Assembly: GCF_000168975.1 (NCBI RefSeq)
Contig: NZ_AAUW01000010.1
Coordinates: forward strand, 1 to 64,000
Length of the DNA stretch: 64,000 bases
Origin: Roseibium aggregatum IAM 12614
Lineage (GTDB): Bacteria; Pseudomonadota; Alphaproteobacteria; Rhizobiales; Stappiaceae
Reading direction: 5' to 3'
Shown: one piece after another, positions 24,555 to 33,235 of the stretch
Layout of the letters: the number at the start of each line of letters is the position of its first letter
Position numbering within the stretch: position 1 is the stretch's first letter
Made by a program: the position numbers and the translations under genes
Notes under the pieces: generated by a model
Databases searched by the model: none
What the model saw: only the letters and a program-made list of their open reading frames with translations
What the model was told of the DNA's origin: nothing

Positions 24555-24570
24555 TGGCACGGGTCATGCT
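24555..24570 (+). promoter_or_regulatory. Sigma-54 (-24/-12) promoter of dctPQM
   Basis: TGGCACGGGTCATGCT matches the consensus TGGCACG-N4-TTGCW at all but one position, with GG and GC at the required spacing. It lies 89 bp upstream of the dctP start. A second TGGCACG at 24586-24592 has its GC one base too far. Confidence 0.75.
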
Positions 24571-24658
24571 AGTGGATCATCGACTTGGCACGGGCTTGTG
24601 CGCGGAGGCGTTCAGGCCGAGTTGCCAGGGAAATGAGCAAACATCTTGGGAGGATTGC

Positions 24659-25675
24659 ATGCTCTTTTCACTGAAATCCGCAACCGCTGTATCCGCGGCT
24701 GCGCTGTCTCTGGTCTTTGCCACCGAAACCTTTGCCGCTGATGTCACCTGGAACGTGTCGCTTTGGGGCAAGCGCCGTGCGTTTACCGAACATGTCGAAA
24801 AGCTGGCTGAAGAAGTGGCCGCGAAGACGGACGGCAAGTTCGAGATCAAACTTCAATACGGCGAAGCCCTGTCGAAGTCGCGCGAGAACCTCGACGGCAT
24901 TTCTTTCGGCGCGTTCGAAATGGCGCAGATCTGCGCTTCCTATCACCCGGACAAGAACCCGAGCCTGACGGTGCTGGAACTGCCGTTCCTGGGCGTGAAG
25001 GACCTTGATGAGGAAATCAAGGTTTCGATGAAGCTGTATGAGCATCCTGCGGTCAAGGAAGACCTGGCCCGCTGGAACGCCCAGGCCCTGATGCCTTCGC
25101 CGATGCCACAGTACAACTTCGCCGGCAAGGGCGATGTGCCGGGCTCGATTTCCGATTTCAACGGCATGCGCGTGCGTGCTCTGGGCGGTATCGGCCAGTT
25201 GATGGAAGCTGTCGGCGCGGTGCCGACGTCCGTGACGGCTTCGGAAACCTATCAGGCAATCGATTCCGGCACAGTGGCGGCTGCGAGCTTCGCGCCGCAT
25301 GCGCATCTGTCGTTCAAGGTGGTGGAAGTCGCCAACTGGTGGACCAAGAACCTGAACCCGGGAACCGTGCAGTGCCCGGTGATCGTGAACATCGACGCCT
25401 ACAACGCCCTGCCGGACGACTTCAAGGCAGCTCTCGACAGCTCTGTTGAGCCGGCGCTGGCCCATTATCTGGAGACCTATGACAAGGTCTACGAAAAGTG
25501 GTGGCCGGAGCTGGAAAGCCGCGGTGTGACCCAGGTCGAGTTCTCCGATGCCGAACTGGCCGCTTTTGCCGAAAAGGCCGGTCCGATCCAGGCAGCCTGG
25601 GTCGAAGAGCAGTCCGCCAACGGTCTGCCGGCGCAGGACATCCTGGACATGGTCAAGTCGACCCTCGCGGAATAA
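24659..25675 (+). CDS. dctP: TRAP transporter substrate-binding protein DctP
   Basis: The 338-residue protein starts with a Sec signal peptide (LFSLKSATAVSAAALSLVFA, cleavage after about residue 24 in TFAAD) and has the DctP fold, with the conserved arginine region MRVRALGG and the TASETYQAIDSGTVAA segment. It should bind an organic acid in the periplasm and deliver it to DctQM. The ATG at 24659 follows GGGAGGAT. The ligand is probably a C4-dicarboxylate because of adjacent dctBD, although DctP proteins bind many acids. Confidence 0.9.
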   Translation: MLFSLKSATAVSAAALSLVFATETFAADVTWNVSLWGKRRAFTEHVEKLAEEVAAKTDGKFEIKLQYGEALSKSRENLDGISFGAFEMAQICASYHPDKNPSLTVLELPFLGVKDLDEEIKVSMKLYEHPAVKEDLARWNAQALMPSPMPQYNFAGKGDVPGSISDFNGMRVRALGGIGQLMEAVGAVPTSVTASETYQAIDSGTVAAASFAPHAHLSFKVVEVANWWTKNLNPGTVQCPVIVNIDAYNALPDDFKAALDSSVEPALAHYLETYDKVYEKWWPELESRGVTQVEFSDAELAAFAEKAGPIQAAWVEEQSANGLPAQDILDMVKSTLAE

Positions 25676-25751
25676 GCCCGGCCAGCCTGGACTGATCCAC
25701 ACTCTTCCCGGCGCGATCCGCGCCGGGAAGCCAATGCTCGGGGCTTAACTC

Positions 25752-26396
25752 ATGAACACAATCGATCCCGGAGGACGTTCCGTCTCGGAGCGCCCGGTCA
25801 CTTATATCCGGTTTGACGGCTGGCTCGCGCACGTCGAGAATGCCTTCAACCTGTTCGCTGCCGGATCCATCCTGGCCTTGATGCTGCTGGCCGTGCTTCA
25901 GGTCATCGGCCGCCTGGTCTTCAACACCCCTGTGCCCGGCTTCATCGACATCACCGAACAGGCCATGGCCATCTTCGCCTTTGCCGGTATCGCCTATTGC
26001 CAACGCGTTGGCGGTCATATCCGCATGGAAATCGTGCTCGGCAAGTTGAGCGGTCGCACGCTTTACATCTGCGAAATGCTCGGCGTCATCCTGATCGCCC
26101 TGACGGTCGCCCTCCTGATCTGGGGCTCCTGGTACCATTTCGACCGGTCCTGGACGATCGGCGACAGCACCATGGACATCCGCCTGCCGACCTGGCCATC
26201 CAAGCTGATGGTGCCGGTTGCGCTCAGCCTCCTGTTCCTGCGTCTGTGCATGCAGATCTATGGATACGCCCGTCTCGTGGCCGATCCGACGCGAGAGGCC
26301 TTCTGCGTGCCGATGATCGAGGGAGTCGAAGAACACGCCAAACACGAGATCGAAGAAGTCTTTGGCGACGACGTTGAAGAAGGAGGCGCGCGATGA
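25752..26396 (+). CDS. dctQ: TRAP transporter small membrane subunit DctQ
   Basis: This 214-residue protein has four predicted membrane helices (starting with NLFAAGSILALMLLAVLQVIG) and the DctQ pattern with FIDITEQAMAIFAFAGIAYCQR. It bridges the binding protein and DctM in the inner membrane. The C-terminus is hydrophilic and longer than in small DctQ proteins. Its stop overlaps the dctM start by four bases. Confidence 0.9.
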   Translation: MNTIDPGGRSVSERPVTYIRFDGWLAHVENAFNLFAAGSILALMLLAVLQVIGRLVFNTPVPGFIDITEQAMAIFAFAGIAYCQRVGGHIRMEIVLGKLSGRTLYICEMLGVILIALTVALLIWGSWYHFDRSWTIGDSTMDIRLPTWPSKLMVPVALSLLFLRLCMQIYGYARLVADPTREAFCVPMIEGVEEHAKHEIEEVFGDDVEEGGAR

Positions 26397-27766
26397 CGAC
26401 GCCGTTTGAAGTTGGCCTCCTGATGACCGGCGTTCTGCTGGTGCTCGTCATTCTGGGTGTTCGCGTGGCCTTTGCCGCGGCCTTTACCGGCCTGGTTGGC
26501 CTCATCATTCTGTTCTCGCTGAAGATGGGCTTCTCGAAAGGCTTTTTCGTCGCCTTGCAGATGGCAGGCACGATCCCCCATTCCAAGTCGGTTACCTATG
26601 CGTTGTCGGTGCTGCCGACATTCATTCTGATCGGTTTCCTTGCCTTCTACGCCGGCTTTACCAAACAGCTTTTCGAAGCTGCAAAACGCTGGCTCGGCTG
26701 GCTGCCGGGCGGCATGGCCGTCGGTACCGTGTTCTCCACTGCCGGTTTCGCGGCCGTGTCCGGGGCATCGGTGGCAACGGCTGCGGTCTTTGCGCGGGTC
26801 GCCATTCCCGAAATGCTGGCGGCCGGTTATTCCAAGCGCCTGTCGGCGGCGGTCGTTGCCGCGGGCGGCACGCTTGCCTCGCTCATTCCACCCTCTGCGA
26901 TCCTGGTGATCTACGCCATTCTGGTGGAGCAATCTGTCGGAAAGCTCCTGATTGCAGGGTTCCTGCCGGGCGTCTTTTCCGCGCTGATCTATGTCGGTAT
27001 CATTGTCGGCGTTTCCGCCTGGCGGGGAGACGCACCGCCTGTCGGCGGCTTCACCTGGAAAGAGCGTTTCGAAAGCGTGCCGGGCACCTTGCCGATCATC
27101 GCGGTCGTCGCGATCATCTTCTGCTCGTTCTTCTTCGGTCTGGCCACCCCGACCGAAGCCGGTTCGCTCGGCGCCTTCGTGGTGCTGATCGTTGCCTTCA
27201 TGAAGGGCATGCGCACCAAGCAGCTCGGTCAGGCCCTGCATGAAACCGCGAAACTGACGGTGATGATCTTCACCCTGATCTGGGGCGTGCTTGTCTACGT
27301 GCGCTTCCTGGGCTTTGCCGGCCTGCCGGATGCCTTCAAGGACTTCATCGTCGCGCTGGACTATTCCCCCTGGGTGGTGATGGTCTGCATCCTTCTGGCC
27401 TATGCCGTGCTCGGCATGTTCATGGATGCGATCGGCATGCTGATTCTGACGCTGCCGGTGGTCTATCCCGCCGTGATGGCGCTGAACGGCGGCGAGGGGG
27501 TTTCGGCGGCAGACAGTGCCTTCGGCATGTCGGGCGAGGCCTGTTCGATCTGGTTCGGCATTCTGGTGGTGAAGATGGCGGAGCTCTGTCTGATCACACC
27601 CCCCATCGGCTTGAACTGCTTCGTGGTTTCGGGTGTGCGTCCGGATATTCCGGTGCAGGAAGTCTTCCGGGGCTGCGTTCCGTTCTTCGTCGCCGACGTG
27701 CTGACCATCGCGGGGCTGCTGGCCTTTCCGTCGATCATCACCATCCTGCCCGAGTTGATGGCCTGA
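26393..27766 (+). CDS. dctM: TRAP transporter large membrane subunit DctM
   Basis: The 457-residue protein has about 12 membrane segments and DctM features such as GWLPGGMAVGTVFSTAGFAA (near residue 100), LASLIPPSAILVIYA and SFFFGLATPTEAGSLGAF. It is the ion-coupled translocation subunit, normally sodium-driven. It is the last gene of dctPQM and is followed by a strong terminator at 27791. Confidence 0.93.
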   Translation: MTTPFEVGLLMTGVLLVLVILGVRVAFAAAFTGLVGLIILFSLKMGFSKGFFVALQMAGTIPHSKSVTYALSVLPTFILIGFLAFYAGFTKQLFEAAKRWLGWLPGGMAVGTVFSTAGFAAVSGASVATAAVFARVAIPEMLAAGYSKRLSAAVVAAGGTLASLIPPSAILVIYAILVEQSVGKLLIAGFLPGVFSALIYVGIIVGVSAWRGDAPPVGGFTWKERFESVPGTLPIIAVVAIIFCSFFFGLATPTEAGSLGAFVVLIVAFMKGMRTKQLGQALHETAKLTVMIFTLIWGVLVYVRFLGFAGLPDAFKDFIVALDYSPWVVMVCILLAYAVLGMFMDAIGMLILTLPVVYPAVMALNGGEGVSAADSAFGMSGEACSIWFGILVVKMAELCLITPPIGLNCFVVSGVRPDIPVQEVFRGCVPFFVADVLTIAGLLAFPSIITILPELMA

Positions 27767-27790
27767 CGGGAAAGCCAAGAGCAAGAAAAC

Positions 27791-27827
27791 AAAACGCCGC
27801 CGGAATTTCTTTCCGGCGGCGTTTTTT
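27791..27827. terminator. Bidirectional terminator between dctM and the DUF805 gene
   Basis: CGCCGCCGGAA and TTCCGGCGGCG form a perfect 11-bp stem, followed by T6 and preceded by AAAA. It serves the two convergent genes. Confidence 0.88.
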
Positions 27828-27859
27828 GTTGCAGGCCGGGGAAATGCCCCGGGTTCGGG

Positions 27860-28456
27860 TTAATCGAAGATGTGAGCCTGGCTCTGCGGCGTATCGTATT
27901 GGTTCGGTCCCGGTGTGCCGGAAAAGAACATGTTGGCGAACCCCTGGACGAGGGCGAAGAAACTGCCGACGATCGGAATGAACCAGACAAGCAGCCAGTA
28001 GCCCGATACGTCCCTGTCGTGAAAACGGCGAACCTGTACGGCAAGGTTCGAAACGAAAAACGGCAGGATCAGCAGCCACATGGTCAGCACGCTGCCGCTT
28101 GCAAGCAGTTCGTCCGAATTTGCGTAATTCTGCAGCTCGTCCTGGATTGCCGTTAAGTAGGCGAAGAGGACAGCCATCATCATGACCAGGTTGAAGGTGC
28201 CGATCCCCCAATAACCGAGGCGGCCGGTGCGGCCTTTGAAGCTGAAAAACAGCCCAAGGCATTGCATCACCGCGTCTATGAGGGAACCGCCGCTGTCGCC
28301 GGCCACCTGAATGGCTGCGCCGCCTGCGCGAGCATAGGCACCGGCAGTCGCCGCATAGCCGTCGTTGCTCGAATAGCTGCTCTGGTTCGGGCCCCACTGG
28401 CTCGGGACCTGCCGGTCCAGACCCCGTCTTCCAAACTGCTTGCGCTGCGCCGGCAT
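27860..28456 (-). CDS. DUF805 inner-membrane protein
   Basis: This 198-residue protein has an N-terminal hydrophilic part and the DUF805 domain from about residue 85: LFFSFKGRTGRLGYWGIG, then several membrane helices, and the family signature RRFHDRDVSGYWLLVWFIP near residue 160. The function of the family is unknown. It is convergent with dctM and separate from xseA. Confidence 0.85.
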   Translation of the reverse strand: MPAQRKQFGRRGLDRQVPSQWGPNQSSYSSNDGYAATAGAYARAGGAAIQVAGDSGGSLIDAVMQCLGLFFSFKGRTGRLGYWGIGTFNLVMMMAVLFAYLTAIQDELQNYANSDELLASGSVLTMWLLILPFFVSNLAVQVRRFHDRDVSGYWLLVWFIPIVGSFFALVQGFANMFFSGTPGPNQYDTPQSQAHIFD

Positions 28457-28576
28457 GCGTATCCCCCGTCCGAAAATATCTTGTCAGAACGGAGATAACG
28501 CTACGCGAGGCAGTTTAAGATTGACGTAAGGGACGTGGTTAAATCTTGGTGAAATTGCTTAGGTTTTTCTGACCGG

Positions 28577-30139
28577 TCAGAACAGGCTGCCCTGGTTGGT
28601 TGCCGGGCCCTTGCCGGCCGGCTGCTTTTTCGCTTTGGCAGGTTTCGGGCCGGCACTGTCGCTGAGCGCGACCGCGTCGACCGTGCCGTCCGCCAACTCG
28701 ATGGAGAGAGCTGCTCCGGAAGCAACCGCTCCTGCCGAGCGCACCGGCTGGCCGCTGTCATCGCGCACCACGGCATACCCGCGCGCCAGCACATCCTTGT
28801 AGGAAAGCGACTTCAGCAGCTTCTGCAATCCGTCGAGACGCGCCTTTTCCTGCGACAGGCGGGCAAGATAGGCCCGGTTAAGCCTCTCGCCCAGACCGGA
28901 CAGGCGTTCGGTGCCGAGCGTTGTCTGCTGGGCCAGGCGGGACGGTGTCAGCCGCACGGCCAGTGCCTCGAAAGAGTGCCTCTTCTGCGAGACGGCCACC
29001 TGCAGCGCGCGCTGCTTGCGCTCGCTTGCCTGGATCAGATCCTGCCGTGCCTTCGTCGTCAGGCGGGACAGAAGCAGCGGAGACAGGCGTCCGGCAAAAT
29101 TCTGATAGTGGGTCCGATGGGTTCTGGTGCTGACGATCAGAGCCCGTTCCAGGCTGCTGGCCAGCGTGTCGAATTTCTGGCGCGGCAGGGCCAGAAGATC
29201 CTGCGGTGCGGGCAGGGCGGCGCTGGCGGCGCGCAGCTCGGTGCGCCGGGTGGTCACGAACCGCACAAGGCCGGAGTTGAGCCTGCGGGACCGATCGTCG
29301 ACCATCGCCATCAGTTCGGCCTTCACCGGCACGGCAAATTCCGCGGCACCCGTTGGTGTCGGGGCGCGCAGGTCGGCGGCAAGATCGATCAGCGTCCAGT
29401 CGGTCTCGTGGCCGACGGCTGAAATCAGCGGGATCTGGCTGTCGGAGGCCGCGCGGACAACAGCTTCCTCGTTGAACCCCCAAAGGTCCTCGATGCTACC
29501 GCCTCCACGGGCGACGATCAGCACATCCGGCCGCGGGATCGGGCCGCCGGGTTGCAGGGCGTTGAAGCCGCGAATGCCATTGGCAACTTCCGCGCCCGAC
29601 GTTTCGCCCTGGACACGAACCGGCCAGACCAGAACATGCAGCGGAAAGCGGTCAGAGATGCGGTGCAGAATATCGCGGATGACGGCACCGGTCGGCGAGG
29701 TGATCACACCGATGACCCTTGGCAGGGGCGGCAGGGGCCGTTTGCGTTCTTCGGCAAAGAGACCTTCTGCGGCGAGTTTCTTCTTGCGCTCTTCCAGCAG
29801 CGCCATCAGCGCACCGGCACCGGCCGGCTCAAGGGAGTCGATCACCATCTGGTACTTCGACTGACCCGGGAAGGTGGTGATCTTGCCGGTGGCGATCACC
29901 TCCAGCCCCTGTTCTGGCTGGATCTTCAGCTTGGACGCGGACCCGCGCCAGATCACGCCGGACAGCACCGAGCGGTCGTCCTTCAGGTCGAGATAGATAT
30001 GACCGGACCCCGGCCGGGAGATCCGGCCCAGTTCACCGCGCACGCGCACATAGCCAAATGCTTCTTCCATCGTACGCTTGATGGAGAAGGAGATTTCGGA
30101 AACGGAGAATTCGGCAACGTTGGACTGGGTTTCGCTCAC
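28577..30139 (-). CDS. xseA: Exodeoxyribonuclease VII large subunit
   Basis: The 520-residue protein has an OB-fold (about 10-105, [20 protein letters not shown] and [15 protein letters not shown]), the catalytic core with [21 protein letters not shown] near residue 209 and [21 protein letters not shown] after it, and a coiled-coil C-terminal domain to about 450. With XseB it degrades single-stranded DNA. The tail after 480 is Lys/Pro-rich. xseB is not adjacent. It is divergent from rsmE. Confidence 0.94.
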   Translation of the reverse strand: MSETQSNVAEFSVSEISFSIKRTMEEAFGYVRVRGELGRISRPGSGHIYLDLKDDRSVLSGVIWRGSASKLKIQPEQGLEVIATGKITTFPGQSKYQMVIDSLEPAGAGALMALLEERKKKLAAEGLFAEERKRPLPPLPRVIGVITSPTGAVIRDILHRISDRFPLHVLVWPVRVQGETSGAEVANGIRGFNALQPGGPIPRPDVLIVARGGGSIEDLWGFNEEAVVRAASDSQIPLISAVGHETDWTLIDLAADLRAPTPTGAAEFAVPVKAELMAMVDDRSRRLNSGLVRFVTTRRTELRAASAALPAPQDLLALPRQKFDTLASSLERALIVSTRTHRTHYQNFAGRLSPLLLSRLTTKARQDLIQASERKQRALQVAVSQKRHSFEALAVRLTPSRLAQQTTLGTERLSGLGERLNRAYLARLSQEKARLDGLQKLLKSLSYKDVLARGYAVVRDDSGQPVRSAGAVASGAALSIELADGTVDAVALSDSAGPKPAKAKKQPAGKGPATNQGSLF

Positions 30140-30337
30140 GCAGATGATTCCTCTTCTGCCTCGAAAGTGGCCGTTCGGGCAGGCAGGGTCAAGGACCGTG
30201 CGGACCGCTTTGGCCCAAGGCTTGGGAAAAGAAGATACGGGTTAAGCTGGCGCGGGAGAATCAAATAGGCTGTGGAAGCTTCCACAGCCATCTGGACCGC
30301 CTTGAAACCCTCACAATCGAACGCATACCTAAGCACC

Positions 30338-31096
30338 ATGGCCAAATACGAGTTCAATATGCAACGACTGTTCTTGCGACACATTCTTGCCGATGGCGCG
30401 CGCATAGAAGCGGACCGCAGCCAGGCGAACTACCTTCTGAACGTTCTGCGCCTCAAGGACGGCGACTATGTGCTTGTCTTCAATGGCACCGACGGTGAAT
30501 GGCTGGCAAAGATCGTCAGCAATGGCCGGCGCGACTGCACCTTGCAGCTCATGGAACGCACCCGCGAGCAAACCTCGGCAAATGACCTGATGTATATGTT
30601 CGCGCCGCTCAAACACGCCCGGCTGGACTATATGGTGCAAAAGGCCGTGGAGATGGGCGCGGGCAGCCTGAAGCCGGTGCTCACCCAGCACACCCAGGCC
30701 AGCCGGATCAACCTGGAGCGCATGGAAGCGAACGTGATCGAGGCGGCCGAGCAATGCGGCGTTCTGGCAGTGCCGGAAGTGCTTGCGCCCCAGCCGCTGG
30801 CCGATGTGCTCTCGGTCTGGGCTGAAGCACAGCCCGGGCGCCGGCTGCTTTTCTGCGACGAGGCGGAGGGGACGAACAACCCGCTCCTGAGCCTGGCGCA
30901 GATGAAGGAAAACGGCCCGCAGCCGCTGGCCATTCTGATTGGCCCGGAAGGCGGCTTTTCCGAAGAGGAGCGCTCGCTCCTGCGCAGTCTCGATTTTGTC
31001 ACCCCAATTCCCCTCGGACCGCGTATCCTGCGTGCCGATACGGCCGCGGTGGCGGCCCTGGCTGTTCTTCAGGCAACGGTCGGTGACTGGAGATAG
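30338..31096 (+). CDS. rsmE: 16S rRNA (uracil-1498-N3)-methyltransferase RsmE
   Basis: This 252-residue SPOUT methyltransferase has [13 protein letters not shown] at the start, [28 protein letters not shown], and the knot motifs [12 protein letters not shown] (near residue 200) and [16 protein letters not shown]. It methylates U1498 of 16S rRNA using S-adenosylmethionine. The start is uncertain: the ATG at 30338 is used, while 30359 would also fit the family. The cyclase gene begins four bases after the stop, suggesting a shared transcript. Confidence 0.93.
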   Translation: MAKYEFNMQRLFLRHILADGARIEADRSQANYLLNVLRLKDGDYVLVFNGTDGEWLAKIVSNGRRDCTLQLMERTREQTSANDLMYMFAPLKHARLDYMVQKAVEMGAGSLKPVLTQHTQASRINLERMEANVIEAAEQCGVLAVPEVLAPQPLADVLSVWAEAQPGRRLLFCDEAEGTNNPLLSLAQMKENGPQPLAILIGPEGGFSEEERSLLRSLDFVTPIPLGPRILRADTAAVAALAVLQATVGDWR

Positions 31097-31100
31097 GTGA

Positions 31101-32861
31101 ATGCCGCAGGACATCCTTGCACACGGGAATGCTGCCAACGGAAACGTCGACGCAGCCCGTGCTGTCAGGGATGTGAAGAAATCGGGTCCTCCGGCGGAAA
31201 AGGACAAGCGTTTCCGTCTGCCGGTCGGCGTGGCTCTCGGGCTGGTGTTTTCCATACTGCTGGTTGTCATCTGCGGCATCATCATCACCTATATGGCCGC
31301 CTCCGACCGGCGCATCGCCGGACGGCTTCTGGATGAGCAGGGCGTCGCCGTTCTCAGAGCCAACGAAGCGGTTCTGACCGGATTTTTCGACAGGCAGGAG
31401 CTGCTCTTCCGCTCCATCGCAGCCCATGTTGCTGAAACCGACGCCAGGCTTACCGCCGCCGATCTTCGCGTTTACGAGAAGCTCCTGCCGGAAGGCGCCA
31501 GGCTGGAAACCGGTTCGGCCGTCCTGGTGGAGGCCCCGCCGGATGAATTGCCGGAGATCTCCTGGTCTGCCTTCGAGATCCGCCCCGGCTTTGATACGGC
31601 GGTCAAGACAGCGGAACTGGATCTAGGCAACGGCCAGCTCCTGATCGGCATCTATCCGCAACAGGTCTTTGCCGATATTGCCCGCGAAATGGCCTTTGAA
31701 GGCAGGCAGCAGGTTTTCATGCTGTCCGGACGGGACCATGCAATCGCGATCGAAGGATTGTCCGCGAGCGATTTTCTGGCCCAGCCCGGCCAGCCGCTGC
31801 CGGCCCTGGAGACGCTGGATGGATCTCCCCTCCATCTCATCTGGGCTCCGAACGACCAGTCCCACGATATGGGCGGCTCGGTGACGGGCAGGGTGTTTCC
31901 GGGGGACCAGGGCATGTTCACCGCGCTCTATACGGAGGTGGGCTCCGGCCCGGCCAAGGGCTGGATCCTGGGAGCCCTCTACAAGGCGGAGGAATTCGGC
32001 GCCGCGCTCGACCAGACGCGGATCGTCCTTTACGCAGCGCTGGTTGCGCTTGTGGTCGGCGCGGTTCTGTCTTTTGCGGTCGGCCGGATGCTTGGGCGCC
32101 CGCTGATCCGCCTTGCTCACGCGGCGGCCGCTCTGCATCAGCTTGAGTTTGCCTCCACCGACAAGTTGCCTCGTTCGCGGCTGAAGGAACTGGACGACGT
32201 CAACCAGGCTTTCAACGGTTCCCTCGGTGCGCTCAACGCCTTTGCCAAATATGTGCCCCGACAGCTCGTGTCCCGGTTGATCGAAGAAGGCATGACCGAG
32301 GCGCGGAATATCGAACTGCGGGAAATGACCATCGTCTTTACTGATCTCGCTGGTTTCACAGGCATGGCCTCGCACCTGAGTGCTGAGGAAACGGCCGCCT
32401 ATCTGAACGGATACTTCGAGACGGTGTCGCAGGCGATAACCGAGCGACAGGGCACCATCGACAAGTTCCTCGGCGACGGCGTGATGGCCTTCTGGGGCGC
32501 GCCTGCCGATCAGCCCGACCATGCCGCCATGGCGATTGCCGCGGTCAAGGCGCTTGCGGACCGTATTGCCGCCGAACCTGATGCCTCCATGCGCGTGCGT
32601 GTTGGTGTTCACACCGGCAAGGTGGTGGTCGGCGACATCGGCTCTGCCGCCCGGATGAATTACACCGTCATCGGCGACGCTGTGAACGTTGCTGCCAGGC
32701 TGCAGGAATATGGCAAGCAGGTTGACCCGGAGGCACGGGTGATCGTTCTTGCCAGCGGCGATACCATGGCCCAACTGCCCGAAGGCGTCAGCGCCACCAG
32801 CCTCGGTCCCATCCAGTTACGTGGCCGCACGGAACCGTTATCCGTCTTCAGGATTGCGTGA
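31101..32861 (+). CDS. Membrane-bound class III adenylate/guanylate cyclase
   Basis: The 586-residue protein has a helix at about 38-60 (VALGLVFSILLVVICGIIIT), an extracytoplasmic sensor part to about 310, a second helix, a HAMP-like linker, and a class III cyclase domain from about 405: metal Asp415 in IVFTDLAGFTGM, KFLGDGVMAFWGAP, GVHTGKVVVGDIGS and VIGDAVNVAARL. It should make cyclic AMP (or GMP) in response to an external cue. Sequence does not settle the nucleotide. Confidence 0.9.
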   Translation: MPQDILAHGNAANGNVDAARAVRDVKKSGPPAEKDKRFRLPVGVALGLVFSILLVVICGIIITYMAASDRRIAGRLLDEQGVAVLRANEAVLTGFFDRQELLFRSIAAHVAETDARLTAADLRVYEKLLPEGARLETGSAVLVEAPPDELPEISWSAFEIRPGFDTAVKTAELDLGNGQLLIGIYPQQVFADIAREMAFEGRQQVFMLSGRDHAIAIEGLSASDFLAQPGQPLPALETLDGSPLHLIWAPNDQSHDMGGSVTGRVFPGDQGMFTALYTEVGSGPAKGWILGALYKAEEFGAALDQTRIVLYAALVALVVGAVLSFAVGRMLGRPLIRLAHAAAALHQLEFASTDKLPRSRLKELDDVNQAFNGSLGALNAFAKYVPRQLVSRLIEEGMTEARNIELREMTIVFTDLAGFTGMASHLSAEETAAYLNGYFETVSQAITERQGTIDKFLGDGVMAFWGAPADQPDHAAMAIAAVKALADRIAAEPDASMRVRVGVHTGKVVVGDIGSAARMNYTVIGDAVNVAARLQEYGKQVDPEARVIVLASGDTMAQLPEGVSATSLGPIQLRGRTEPLSVFRIA

Positions 32862-33235
32862 CGCAAGAGTCCCGGACTGACGGTGTCGAGTCGCCGGGCA
32901 GGGCCGTTGCTCGGGTTGGTCCCTCGTTATCAAGGACGCGTTTCACCACAGCCAAAGGCGCAAGATCTTGCAGTTAGGCCTTCGTCTCGAAGTCGTTTGC
33001 CAGTGGTGGTACACGGCGTAAGATGAACCCGAGGCGCCCTTTCGAATGAGCGCGTGCACTCCTGAAATCACCTGCTACGAGCACCGCGTGTTCTTCGGTG
33101 TCGTTTCCTTGCTTGCATTATTGTTTCAAGAAACCTAAATCACCGAGGCTCAAAAGCGTTCCAACTGGAACGCGCCGGATCACTGCGGTTTGTAGGGGGC
33201 AGCCTGACGGGCCGCGCAGTTTTTAGGACGCTTTC
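32862..33235. other. 374-bp gene-free region upstream of gshA
   Basis: No coding region is supported. The only clear structure is the palindrome at 33156-33173. An AT-rich segment around 33115-33140 may belong to the gshA promoter. Confidence 0.5.
33156..33173. promoter_or_regulatory. Palindrome upstream of gshA
   Basis: GCGTTCCA and TGGAACGC form perfect 8-bp arms around AC, 63 bp before the gshA start. It looks like an operator for a dimeric regulator, which I cannot name. Confidence 0.5.

Larger units (their letters stand above)
23984..24658. other. 675-bp gene-free region before the TRAP operon
   Basis: It holds, in order, an interrupted family A repeat (24026-24362) with a nested insertion element, an 18-bp palindrome (24463-24480), a sigma-54 promoter (24555-24570) and the dctP leader. 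Short open frames within are not supported as genes. Confidence 0.75.

Noticed and set aside
26258-27784. 508-codon minus-strand frame opposite dctM
   Set aside because: The composition is Asp/His/Gln/Arg-rich with no domain; dctM is a clear TRAP subunit.
33001-33155. Riboswitch in the gshA leader
   Set aside because: No paired structure or known riboswitch core could be recognised by eye; only the palindrome at 33156 stands out.
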